Shown: positions 1 to 5,992 of the stretch, piece by piece
Numbering within the stretch: position 1 is the first letter of the stretch
How the letters are laid out: every line of letters starts with the position of its first letter
Assembly: GCA_000433095.1 (NCBI GenBank)
Contig: HF991449.1
Span: 14,420-27,466, forward strand
DNA length: 13,047 bases
Direction of reading: 5' to 3'
DNA from: Clostridium sp. CAG:967
GTDB taxonomy: Bacteria > Cyanobacteriota > Vampirovibrionia > Gastranaerophilales > Gastranaerophilaceae
The notes under the pieces: generated by a model
Seen by the model: the letters and a program-made list of their open reading frames with translations, nothing else
Database searches by the model: none
What the model was told of the DNA's origin: nothing
Made by a program: the position numbers and the translations under genes

Positions 1-358
1 TTCCTTGAGATGCCCCTATAATATATTCAGCCCAGGCAGCAGCATTAGCATCATTTTCCACAAAAACAGGTTTATTACTCAAAGACTTGAAATCCATAGA
101 AGGATATTCTTTTGCAATATTCCCCGTAGAACCCAAAATACCAGAGTTGTCATTTTTCACGGCACCGCATGTTGAAAACGCAATAACATCAACATCATCT
201 TCATGCTCATTTATGATAGTTTTAAAAAGTTCTCTAATTTCTTCAAAAGTTTTTGGTGTATGATTTTTTTTAATTTCAGAAACTATTTCACCTTTTTCAT
301 TAATTATTGCGGAATAAATCTTAGTACCGCCTACATCAATTGCTAATGCCTTTTTCAT
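1..358 (-). CDS. nanK: ROK-family sugar kinase, probable N-acetylmannosamine kinase (3' part beyond the window)
   Basis: The N-terminal 119 codons are visible and the gene continues past the left edge. The protein opens with the ATP-phosphate-binding motif DVGGTK (residues 8-13). It reaches the sugar-binding/catalytic segment VENDANAAAWAEY (100-112), in which Asp103 would be the general base; both are hallmarks of the ROK family. The zinc-binding part of ROK kinases would lie outside the window. The start is the ATG nine bases after the nanE stop, preceded by an AAAGGGA ribosome binding site lying between the two genes. ROK proteins cannot be assigned to a sugar from this half alone. Adjacency to nanE argues for ManNAc kinase, which makes the substrate of NanE. 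Glucokinase or another hexosamine kinase remains possible. Family is confident; substrate is inferred from context. Confidence 0.8.
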   Translation of the reverse strand, partial: MKKALAIDVGGTKIYSAIINEKGEIVSEIKKNHTPKTFEEIRELFKTIINEHEDDVDVIAFSTCGAVKNDNSGILGSTGNIAKEYPSMDFKSLSNKPVFVENDANAAAWAEYIIGASQG

Positions 359-367
359 AATTTCCCT

Positions 368-1054
368 TTATTTACTTCTCTGAACAAATCTTTTAGTAAT
401 CAATTGCGGTCTTGTAATAGCAGAACCGATAACAACACAATGCGCCCCCAGTTCAAACGCTTTGTCAACTTCTTCCGGCTCCCAAATTCTGCCTTCAAGC
501 ACAACAGGAAGATTTGTTTCTTTAACAAGCTGCTCCAGAAGTTCAAAATCAGGACCTTCTCCTCTGTTTTGAGAGAATTGTGTATAGCCTGAAAGTGTTG
601 TAGATAGCATATTAGCACCGAGTTTAGCAGCATTAATCCCCTCTTCGACAGTTGAAATATCAGCCATTGAAACCCGTTTATTAATTTTAATGTATTTAAT
701 TAAATCTTCAAGTTTAGCGCCATTAGGTCTTTCACGCATAGTTCCGTCAAAAGCAATAATGTCAGCTCCTGCTTTAACAAGTTCAATAACATCATCAAGC
801 GTGGGTGTAATATAAACGATTTCCTGCCAGTTAGGAGGAATAACGTCAGGTTTGGTTAAACCGATAACAGGAATATAAAAAAGATGTTTTGCATTTTTAA
901 CATCTCTTGCCCCTGCAACTCTTAAGCCGCCGGCACCGCCTTTTACAACAGACTTCATCATAGCAACCATACATTTTTCAAGATACAACGGCTCGGAAGG
1001 CATTGCCTGAACAGAAACCACAACCTTATTTTTTAAACGATTAATAATATCCAT
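368..1054 (-). CDS. nanE: N-acetylmannosamine-6-phosphate 2-epimerase
   Basis: A 228-residue TIM-barrel epimerase of normal family length that converts ManNAc-6-P to GlcNAc-6-P in the cytoplasm, the step linking sialic acid/ManNAc catabolism to GlcNAc-6-P. Recognisable family blocks are VSVQAMPSEPL (13-23), GLTK with the presumed catalytic Lys68, FDGTMRERP (102-110), MADIST (130-135) and LEGRIW with the presumed catalytic Glu187. It is the first gene of a leftward operon with the ROK kinase. No sialate lyase (nanA), deaminase (nagB) or transporter is visible, so the source of ManNAc is unknown. The ATG has no Shine-Dalgarno before it. Instead a perfect TATAAT ends six bases upstream, suggesting a leaderless transcript. 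Identity is confident. Confidence 0.93.
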   Translation of the reverse strand: MDIINRLKNKVVVSVQAMPSEPLYLEKCMVAMMKSVVKGGAGGLRVAGARDVKNAKHLFYIPVIGLTKPDVIPPNWQEIVYITPTLDDVIELVKAGADIIAFDGTMRERPNGAKLEDLIKYIKINKRVSMADISTVEEGINAAKLGANMLSTTLSGYTQFSQNRGEGPDFELLEQLVKETNLPVVLEGRIWEPEEVDKAFELGAHCVVIGSAITRPQLITKRFVQRSK

Positions 1055-1060
1055 AGAATA

Positions 1061-1093
1061 ATTATAACTGAAAAAATTTATTTAGGTTATAAT
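1061..1093. promoter_or_regulatory. Divergent nanE / M16 peptidase promoter region built on an inverted repeat
   Basis: ATTATAAC (1061-1068) and GTTATAAT (1086-1093) form a perfect 8-bp inverted repeat with a 17-base spacer. Each arm contains TATAAT reading outward: 1066-1061 for nanE and 1088-1093 for the M16 gene. With a 17-base spacer, the -35 position of each promoter falls on the other's -10, and neither -35 resembles TTGACA well. Simultaneous occupancy looks impossible. The repeat could also be a regulator site. The -10 calls are good; the rest is inference. Confidence 0.5.
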
Positions 1094-1126
1094 AATTAAA
1101 AAGAATTAATAAATTGAGGGTTATCT

Positions 1127-2458
1127 ATGAATAATAAAACACTTGTTAAATATCCGTTCCTGACAGAAGAAGTAGAGATTTACGAAAGAGAAAACGGTCA
1201 TAAGATTGTTTTAGCGCACAAAGAGGGTGAACTGGTAAACGTAAGTTCATGGGTTAAAACAGGTTCTATCAATGAAGATGACAGCAATAACGGAATTTCT
1301 CACTTCCTGGAACACTTGATGTTCAAAGGAACACACAAACATAAAGCAGGATATTTTGACAAAACTCTTGAGGCAAAAGGCGCAATAGTTAACGCTGCAA
1401 CATGGAAGGATTATACTTTTTATTACGTAACCCTCCCCAAAGGAGCTGAGAACAAGGATTTAAATCTTGCAATAGAACTTCATGCGGATATGATGCTTGA
1501 TCCGGTTTTGCCTGATGAAGAAATAGGTGCACCTTTTGATTTAAACGATGGAAAGGTAACTGACAAAAGAGAACGCCACGTTGTAATCGAAGAAATCAGA
1601 ATGCGTAAAGACCAGAACTGGACAAAAGTTTATAACGCCTGCAACTTCAATATGTATAAAAAACACCCTTACAAACGTGATGTAATCGGAACTCCCGAAA
1701 TAATTTCACGTGTAACACGAGATGAGATAATGAATTATTATCAAACATTCTACTCGCCTGAAAACATCACAACTATTATTGTAGGTGATTTTGATAAAAA
1801 AGCTGTTCTAGAAAAAGTCGAAAAAGAATTTGACTTTAAAGGCAGACCCAATGCGCCTAAAAAAGTCAACGAAATAGATGCGCCTGCGGATAAAACAATA
1901 CTTGTAGAGAATACTGCTAAAGTTAACACATCATATCTTATGATAGGCTTTCTGGGACCAAAAGCCAACCAAATTAAAGAAAACATTGAGCTTGATATAA
2001 TCAGCATTATCCTGGGTGAAAGCACAAGTTCAAGATTGTACCAAAACCTCATAGAAAAACAGCCCGAACCGATATTCAACCTTGCAAATGCAGAGCATTA
2101 CCAGTTTAAAGACGGGAATAACTTCTTTATTCAGGCTAATTTCAAGCCAGAAAAACGTGATATTGCATTAGAACTGGTAAAAAAAGAAATTAAAGGACTT
2201 CTCGAAGATAAAATCAGTGAAGAAGAACTTGCAAAAGCTAAAAAGAAAATCAAATCACGTTTTGCCTTTGCCGCAGAAACAGTATCGGAAATAGGTGAGA
2301 CAATCGGTTATTACATGACGGTTTGCGAGGACTTAAAGCTTATTGAAGAGTATCTGAACGACTTAGCATCAATTACGATTGAAGATTTGGAGCAAACAAT
2401 CAAAAAATACTTAAATCTTGATAACGCAGTAATTTCATTGCTTGAACCTGCTGACTAG
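1127..2458 (+). CDS. M16 family zinc metallopeptidase (processing-peptidase-like)
   Basis: A 443-residue single-unit member of the M16 family (mitochondrial processing peptidase beta / YmxG / PqqL-like). The inverted zinc motif HFLEH (59-63) is intact. The distal zinc-ligand glutamate is expected in VVIEEI (Glu155 or Glu156). The stretch between them is longer than in typical members because of an insert at about residues 133-148. The second M16 domain follows (about 220-440), with the usual ESTSSRLYQNLIE segment. I see no signal peptide, so it is probably cytoplasmic, degrading or trimming peptides; the substrate is unknown. The ATG has a GAGGG ribosome binding site (1116-1120). It diverges from nanE, and its 3' end overlaps a convergent small gene by 24 bases with no terminator. 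Family assignment is firm. Confidence 0.9.
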   Translation: MNNKTLVKYPFLTEEVEIYERENGHKIVLAHKEGELVNVSSWVKTGSINEDDSNNGISHFLEHLMFKGTHKHKAGYFDKTLEAKGAIVNAATWKDYTFYYVTLPKGAENKDLNLAIELHADMMLDPVLPDEEIGAPFDLNDGKVTDKRERHVVIEEIRMRKDQNWTKVYNACNFNMYKKHPYKRDVIGTPEIISRVTRDEIMNYYQTFYSPENITTIIVGDFDKKAVLEKVEKEFDFKGRPNAPKKVNEIDAPADKTILVENTAKVNTSYLMIGFLGPKANQIKENIELDIISIILGESTSSRLYQNLIEKQPEPIFNLANAEHYQFKDGNNFFIQANFKPEKRDIALELVKKEIKGLLEDKISEEELAKAKKKIKSRFAFAAETVSEIGETIGYYMTVCEDLKLIEEYLNDLASITIEDLEQTIKKYLNLDNAVISLLEPAD

Positions 2459-2650
2459 ATATACGTAATCATCTTCAATTAGTTTCAGTTTGTATGCTAA
2501 CAAATCAATCAAAGCCAATACAGGTTTGCATTCAATTTGTTTATCAATACGGTAAATTAAGCTGTCATTTAAAATTAAAGACAGATTAGCTGCTTCATTT
2601 ATTTGTTTTTTAAGATTTTCTATATCGTTTTTTGTACTTTCTTCTAACAT
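2435..2650 (-). CDS. Small hypothetical protein, 71 aa, divergent from the HTH regulator
   Basis: I do not recognise the family. An open frame reaches further upstream (to 2776), but the start at 2650 is chosen because it has an AAGGAA ribosome binding site six bases before the ATG. The extra upstream residues would be hydrophobic translation of the AT-rich promoter region. The 71-residue product has no membrane segment or signal peptide. It looks helical, with an acidic/lysine-rich N-terminal amphipathic stretch (1-40) and a Leu-rich segment LALIDLLAYKLKLI (45-58). Its last codons overlap the end of the M16 gene on the opposite strand. It shares the palindrome-bearing intergenic region with the HTH gene, so it may be controlled by that regulator. 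Its function is unknown. Confidence 0.6.
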   Translation of the reverse strand: MLEESTKNDIENLKKQINEAANLSLILNDSLIYRIDKQIECKPVLALIDLLAYKLKLIEDDYVYLVSRFKQ

Positions 2651-2682
2651 AACTATTCCTTTTTTATTAATTACTATCACTA

Positions 2683-2700
2683 TACTAATAATTATTAGTA
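2683..2700. repeat. 18-bp perfect palindrome, candidate operator
   Basis: TACTAATAATTATTAGTA is a perfect dyad. It lies between the small leftward gene and the rightward HTH gene, overlaps a possible -10 (TATAGT, 2684-2679) of the leftward gene, and ends ten bases before the proposed -35 of the HTH gene. This is the position expected for the operator of a small autoregulating HTH protein. It is too AT-rich and loopless to be a terminator. AT-rich DNA yields chance palindromes, though 18 perfect bases is long. Confidence 0.5.
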
Positions 2701-2710
2701 GTATATATGA

Positions 2711-2739
2711 TTGATTTAAATTTGTCAATACTTCATAAT
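2711..2739 (+). promoter_or_regulatory. Putative sigma-70-type promoter of the HTH-UDG operon
   Basis: A -35-like TTGATT (2711-2716), a 17-base spacer and a -10-like CATAAT (2734-2739) end six bases before the ATG at 2746. Transcription would start at or next to the initiation codon, matching the absence of a Shine-Dalgarno there. Confidence 0.4.
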
Positions 2740-2745
2740 AATACA

Positions 2746-2976
2746 ATGAGAGATGAAAGATTAAAGATATTAGCAAAAAATATCAAAGCTGAAAGAATTA
2801 GAAAAGATTTATCACAGCTAGACCTCGCATTACTTGTCGGAGTAAGCTCTAATACTATCAGCCAAATAGAACAGATACGACAAACGCCGTCTGCCTTTAT
2901 TGTATTTGATATTGCTAATGCTCTTAATATTCCTGTTGAAGAATTATTCAAAAATGTTCCTGCTAAAAAGGACTGA
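2746..2976 (+). CDS. XRE/HTH_3-family transcriptional regulator, 76 aa
   Basis: A stand-alone Cro/C1-type helix-turn-helix protein. The HTH spans about residues 22-43 (LSQLDLALLVGVSSNTISQIE), followed by the family's third and fourth helices and the usual IANALNIPVEELF ending (54-66), then a short basic tail. There is no effector domain, so it is a minimal DNA-binding dimer. An upstream in-frame ATG at 2707 would add 13 residues but has no ribosome binding site. The ATG at 2746 fits both the normal HTH_3 N-terminus and a -10 hexamer six bases upstream, so it is preferred. It sits beside an 18-bp palindrome and is followed after two bases by the UDG gene, so it probably controls itself, the divergent small gene and possibly UDG expression. 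Family is confident; targets are inferred. Confidence 0.85.
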   Translation: MRDERLKILAKNIKAERIRKDLSQLDLALLVGVSSNTISQIEQIRQTPSAFIVFDIANALNIPVEELFKNVPAKKD

Positions 2977-2978
2977 TT

Positions 2979-3581
2979 ATGCAAGAAGCTACTACAATTG
3001 AAATTGAAGCATTAGAAAAAGTTAAAGAAAAATGCCTTAAATGCGACAAATGCCCGTTAGGCAAAACCCGCACAAATACAGTGTTCTCAGGCGGAGTACC
3101 AAACCATAAACTTATGCTTATAGGAGAAGCCCCCGGATACTATGAAGATCAGAAAGGTGAACCTTTTGTCGGCAAAGCAGGTCAGCTTCTTGATAAAATT
3201 TTTGCATCCGTAGGACTGTCAAGACAAAAAGATGTCTATATCTGCAATACCCTTAAATGCAGACCGCCGGACAACAGAGATCCGCTTCCGGAAGAAAAAG
3301 AAGCTTGCAGAGAATATCTTGATGCGCAAATTGAAATCCTTAAACCCAGAATTATTCTGCTCTGCGGACGTGTTGCCGTAAATTCAATGCTTGAAACAAC
3401 ACAGGGGATTACCAAAATACGTGGCAAATGGTTTGAAGGTCCGAACCATTCTAAAATGATGCCGATTTTTCACCCATCTTATCTTTTAAGAAACGATTCC
3501 CGTGAAAAAGGAAGCCCGAAATGGCAGATGTGGCAGGATATTCAGGAAATTAAACGTGTGTACTCACAAATGGATGTCTGA
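2979..3581 (+). CDS. Family-4 uracil-DNA glycosylase, [4Fe-4S]
   Basis: A 200-residue type-4 UDG that removes uracil from DNA to start base-excision repair. The four iron-sulfur ligands are visible: Cys22 and Cys25 (CDKC), Cys94 in LKCRPP and Cys110 in EACREYL, the last two separated by 15 residues as in the family. The active-site blocks are GEAPG (49-53), a central CNTLKCRPPDNR (89-100) and HPSYLLR (165-171). The start is two bases after the HTH stop, with an AAGGA ribosome binding site inside the end of that gene (2966-2970), implying a translationally coupled operon. The gene ends one base from the stop of the convergent pilin-like gene, with no terminator between. Being paired with a small regulator is unusual and may mean regulated expression. 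The call is confident. Confidence 0.93.
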   Translation: MQEATTIEIEALEKVKEKCLKCDKCPLGKTRTNTVFSGGVPNHKLMLIGEAPGYYEDQKGEPFVGKAGQLLDKIFASVGLSRQKDVYICNTLKCRPPDNRDPLPEEKEACREYLDAQIEILKPRIILLCGRVAVNSMLETTQGITKIRGKWFEGPNHSKMMPIFHPSYLLRNDSREKGSPKWQMWQDIQEIKRVYSQMDV

Positions 3582-3582
3582 T

Positions 3583-4209
3583 TTATTTGTATACATCCTG
3601 CAATCTATGAATACCGCCTTTCTCCTGCGGCAAACAATAAGTTACATCAGGATGAAAATAATAATATCCGTTTGAATTTCTCATAATTACAAGACTAAAC
3701 AAATCGTAACCGCTTTTATTAGGCACAAGCTTTCCGTTACTGTCAACAGCAAAAAGCGGTTTTTGGACATTTGCAGGCTGATTAAATACAATCAAATTTG
3801 TGTTGTCATTCATTACAAAAACCTGATTAAACCTGTTCATCATACTTTCCGAATACCCCGCACAAGCAGAAGTTTTTGCATAACTTTTATATACAGGTAA
3901 ACAACCCGCTGACAACGCATTATTTTTGCAATATTTTGTCACCTTAAGATTTGTCGCAAACCGTTTATAAAACTTATCACATCCGGAAAAATCACTATTA
4001 ATGTGCTTATCGGAACTGAAATAACATCCCGTATCACCATCCATATCATTTACGGTAATAAGAAGCGCCTGAGAATAAACCGAATAAAGCTTTTTAAAAG
4101 ATGCAACAGCAGATTTGTCTATCAGCCGTAACGCAAAATAAGTAGAAACAGTTAACAATACTATAACATAGATACCTGTAAAAATTAAAAGCCTTTTCTT
4201 TCTTGCCAT
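3583..4209 (-). CDS. Pilin-like membrane-anchored extracellular protein
   Basis: A 208-residue protein with a basic N-terminus (ARKKR), one transmembrane helix (about 7-29) and an extracytoplasmic domain with six cysteines (62, 77, 94, 103, 116, 192) that could form disulfides. Just after the membrane helix comes FKKLYSVYSQAL (38-49), which resembles the amphipathic helix of type IV pilin/pseudopilin proteins. The motif D-x-N-x4-PN-x2-G-x-DLF (156-171) matches exactly in spacing the partial protein at the right edge. No prepilin peptidase site (G followed by a FT-x3-E-like segment) is present, so it probably stays anchored unprocessed. The start at 4209 is preferred to an in-frame ATG at 4227: the protein then begins with the basic anchor and the promoter lies directly upstream. 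It has no Shine-Dalgarno. Function is unknown; surface or secretion-related is an inference. Confidence 0.65.
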   Translation of the reverse strand: MARKKRLLIFTGIYVIVLLTVSTYFALRLIDKSAVASFKKLYSVYSQALLITVNDMDGDTGCYFSSDKHINSDFSGCDKFYKRFATNLKVTKYCKNNALSAGCLPVYKSYAKTSACAGYSESMMNRFNQVFVMNDNTNLIVFNQPANVQKPLFAVDSNGKLVPNKSGYDLFSLVIMRNSNGYYYFHPDVTYCLPQEKGGIHRLQDVYK

Positions 4210-4215
4210 ATTTTT

Positions 4216-4244
4216 ACAGTATATCACGGTTTTATTTTTGTCAA
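4216..4244 (-). promoter_or_regulatory. Promoter of the pilin-like gene with perfect -35
   Basis: On the minus strand TTGACA (4244-4239) begins one base after the ilvB stop codon. A 17-base spacer gives TACTGT (4221-4216), ending six bases before the ATG. A 15-base spacer gives the better hexamer TATACT (4223-4218). Either way the transcript would begin at or within two bases of the start codon. The pilin-like gene is thus probably expressed apart from ilvB, although no terminator separates them. Confidence 0.5.
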
Positions 4245-4245
4245 G

Positions 4246-5892
4246 TTATAAAATTTCTTCCGGCTCAATGACAAAATCAACAATAACGGGACCGTCAAAT
4301 GCATAAGCTTTTTCAAGCGCATTTAGAATTTCATCGTCAGACTTAACCCTTATTCCCAAAATTCCGTAGCTTTCGGCAATTTTCAAAAAGTCAGGATTTG
4401 AAATTTTTGTAGCACAATATCTTGCTCCGCATGTCTTTTCCTGAAACTGTCTGACCATTCCAAGATAACCGTTATTCATAACCAGAACTTTTACCGGAAT
4501 ATTGAAATCAACACAGGTAGCAAGTTCCTGCATATTCATCTGGAAAGAGCCGTCGCCTGCAATACACAAAACAGGTGAATTATTTAAAGCAATACTTGCC
4601 CCGATTGCAGCAGGAAAACCAAAGCCCATTGTGCCTGAACCGCCTGATGTTATAAATTTTCTGATTTCATTAAACTGCAAATATCTTGCTGCCCAAACCT
4701 GATGCTGCCCGACTTCTGTAGTTACAACAGGATTTTTGTATTTAATAAATTCGTTAATTTTTTGCATAACTTCAAAAGAATGCATAGCATCAGACCTCTT
4801 TTTAGGCTGAATATTCTTTTCTTTCAGATTTTTTGCCTTTGACAGCCAATCAGAAAAATTATTGCTTTGCAAATTATGTTTTTTATATTCTGATATCATC
4901 TTTTGCAGAATATACTTTGCATCTCCGGTAATTCCAATTGATGCAGGTATAATACGTGAGATTTCATTTTCATTTATATCAACCTGAACAAAATTTCTTT
5001 CAAGCTCTCCGTTAGGAAAGCAGCATCGAATTCTGTCATTAAATCTTGCACCGACAGAAAAAATCAAGTCGCTTTCACGCAAAATCAGGTTTGCAGCAGG
5101 ATGTCCGAAAATTCCAATCATACCGAAATAATTCGCATCTTCAACAGGATAAGCACCAATCCCCATCATTGTGTTAACGACAGGCAAGTCCAAAAGTTTT
5201 GCAAATTCTGTAAACTCTGCTGCTGCATCTGCAAGAACAACTCCGCCTCCTGCAACAATAACAGGACATTTCGCAGAACAAATTGCATTGAGCGCTCTTG
5301 TTATTTCAAAATCAGAAGGATGATGTTTATCGGATGAATATTTTATATTTTCATCAAATTCAACCTCTTGAGAGAAAACATTTTTGGCAATATCAACCAC
5401 AACAGGTCCCTGTTTCCCTGACATAGCAGTATTAAAAGCCTCAATAAGCGTTCCCTCCAGATATTTTGCATCTCTTACCTGAAAATTCTTTTTTACACAG
5501 GACTTTGTAATATCAATAATATCAACTTCCTGAAAGGCATCCTTACCTATTAAATCAGCCATAACCTGACCTGTAATAACCACAACTGGATAACCGTCAA
5601 GATATGCATTAGCAAGTCCTGTTACAATGTTTGTTGCTCCGGGTCCCGATGTAACAAGAGCAACACCGCATTTGCCTGACACTCTTGCATACCCTTCCGC
5701 TGCATGAACAGCTGCCTGCTCATGACGAACAAGATAATGTTTGATATCGTTTTGCTTAAATAATTCATCATAAACATTCAAAACAATGCCGCCGGGATAG
5801 CCGAATATACTGTCAACCCCCAGCTTTTTTAACGTTTCCGTAACAAGCTTTGCACCTGTGAGAGTTTGAATATTTACATCTGTTGCGGGCAT
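4246..5892 (-). CDS. ilvB: Acetolactate synthase large (catalytic) subunit
   Basis: A ThDP- and probably FAD-dependent enzyme that condenses pyruvate with pyruvate or 2-oxobutyrate, the first common step of valine, leucine and isoleucine synthesis. Numbered from the chosen start it has 548 residues. The cofactor-activating Glu58 lies in HEQAAVHAAEGYAR, followed by TSGPGATN, the central-domain GARFNDR block, VGQHQVWAAR, MGFGFPAAIGA, and the ThDP/Mg motif starting GDGS at 446. The ATG at 5892 is preferred over the one at 5904 because GGAG six bases upstream forms a ribosome binding site inside the longer reading. Two oddities: Phe483 (MVRQFQ) replaces the Trp usual in biosynthetic enzymes, and the protein stops at EPEEIL without the usual C-terminal PMVPPG-type tail. 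No ilvN small subunit or other ilv gene is adjacent. The enzyme class is firm. Confidence 0.92.
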   Translation of the reverse strand: MPATDVNIQTLTGAKLVTETLKKLGVDSIFGYPGGIVLNVYDELFKQNDIKHYLVRHEQAAVHAAEGYARVSGKCGVALVTSGPGATNIVTGLANAYLDGYPVVVITGQVMADLIGKDAFQEVDIIDITKSCVKKNFQVRDAKYLEGTLIEAFNTAMSGKQGPVVVDIAKNVFSQEVEFDENIKYSSDKHHPSDFEITRALNAICSAKCPVIVAGGGVVLADAAAEFTEFAKLLDLPVVNTMMGIGAYPVEDANYFGMIGIFGHPAANLILRESDLIFSVGARFNDRIRCCFPNGELERNFVQVDINENEISRIIPASIGITGDAKYILQKMISEYKKHNLQSNNFSDWLSKAKNLKEKNIQPKKRSDAMHSFEVMQKINEFIKYKNPVVTTEVGQHQVWAARYLQFNEIRKFITSGGSGTMGFGFPAAIGASIALNNSPVLCIAGDGSFQMNMQELATCVDFNIPVKVLVMNNGYLGMVRQFQEKTCGARYCATKISNPDFLKIAESYGILGIRVKSDDEILNALEKAYAFDGPVIVDFVIEPEEIL

Positions 5893-5915
5893 AAAAAACT
5901 CCATTTGTTATCGAG

Positions 5916-5944
5916 ATTTTAACACAAGAAAAATAAAAGAGCAA
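5916..5944 (-). promoter_or_regulatory. Putative ilvB promoter
   Basis: On the minus strand, TTGCTC (5944-5939), a 17-base spacer and TAAAAT (5921-5916) with an extended-type TG upstream. Transcription would start near 5909, leaving a leader of under 20 bases that contains the GGAG site. This leaves no room for an attenuator or riboswitch. The -35 lies inside the 3' arm of the upstream terminator. Confidence 0.45.
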
Positions 5945-5964
5945 AGCTTTCACCTTGCCCTTTT
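5926..5964 (-). terminator. Rho-independent terminator of the secreted coiled-coil gene
   Basis: On the minus strand a 12-bp stem (AAAAGGGCAAGG, 5964-5953, with CTTTGCTCTTTT, 5946-5935, including two G-U pairs) closes a six-base loop and is followed by ATTTTTCTT. It lies 28 bases after the stop of the gene at 5993-6289 and separates that gene from ilvB. Confidence 0.7.
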
Positions 5965-5992
5965 ATATAATAAAGTTTTTTAAATTAAAATA

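Noticed and set aside
1750..2079. 109-aa leftward frame inside the M16 gene
   Set aside because: Antisense of a well-supported peptidase; composition typical of a shadow frame.
2707..2745. ATG at 2707 as the HTH start
   Set aside because: No ribosome site, residues outside the HTH_3 domain, and it would overlap the predicted promoter.
2651..2776. Extended N-terminus of the small leftward gene (to 2776)
   Set aside because: The added part is AT-driven hydrophobic translation through the palindrome and promoter; the ATG at 2650 has a proper ribosome site.
2435..2976. Toxin-antitoxin pair made of the small protein and the HTH protein
   Set aside because: The genes are divergent rather than co-transcribed, and the small protein shows no toxin motif; kept only as a regulated locus.
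5893..5904. ATG at 5904 as the ilvB start
   Set aside because: GGAG inside this stretch is ideally spaced as the ribosome binding site for the ATG at 5892.
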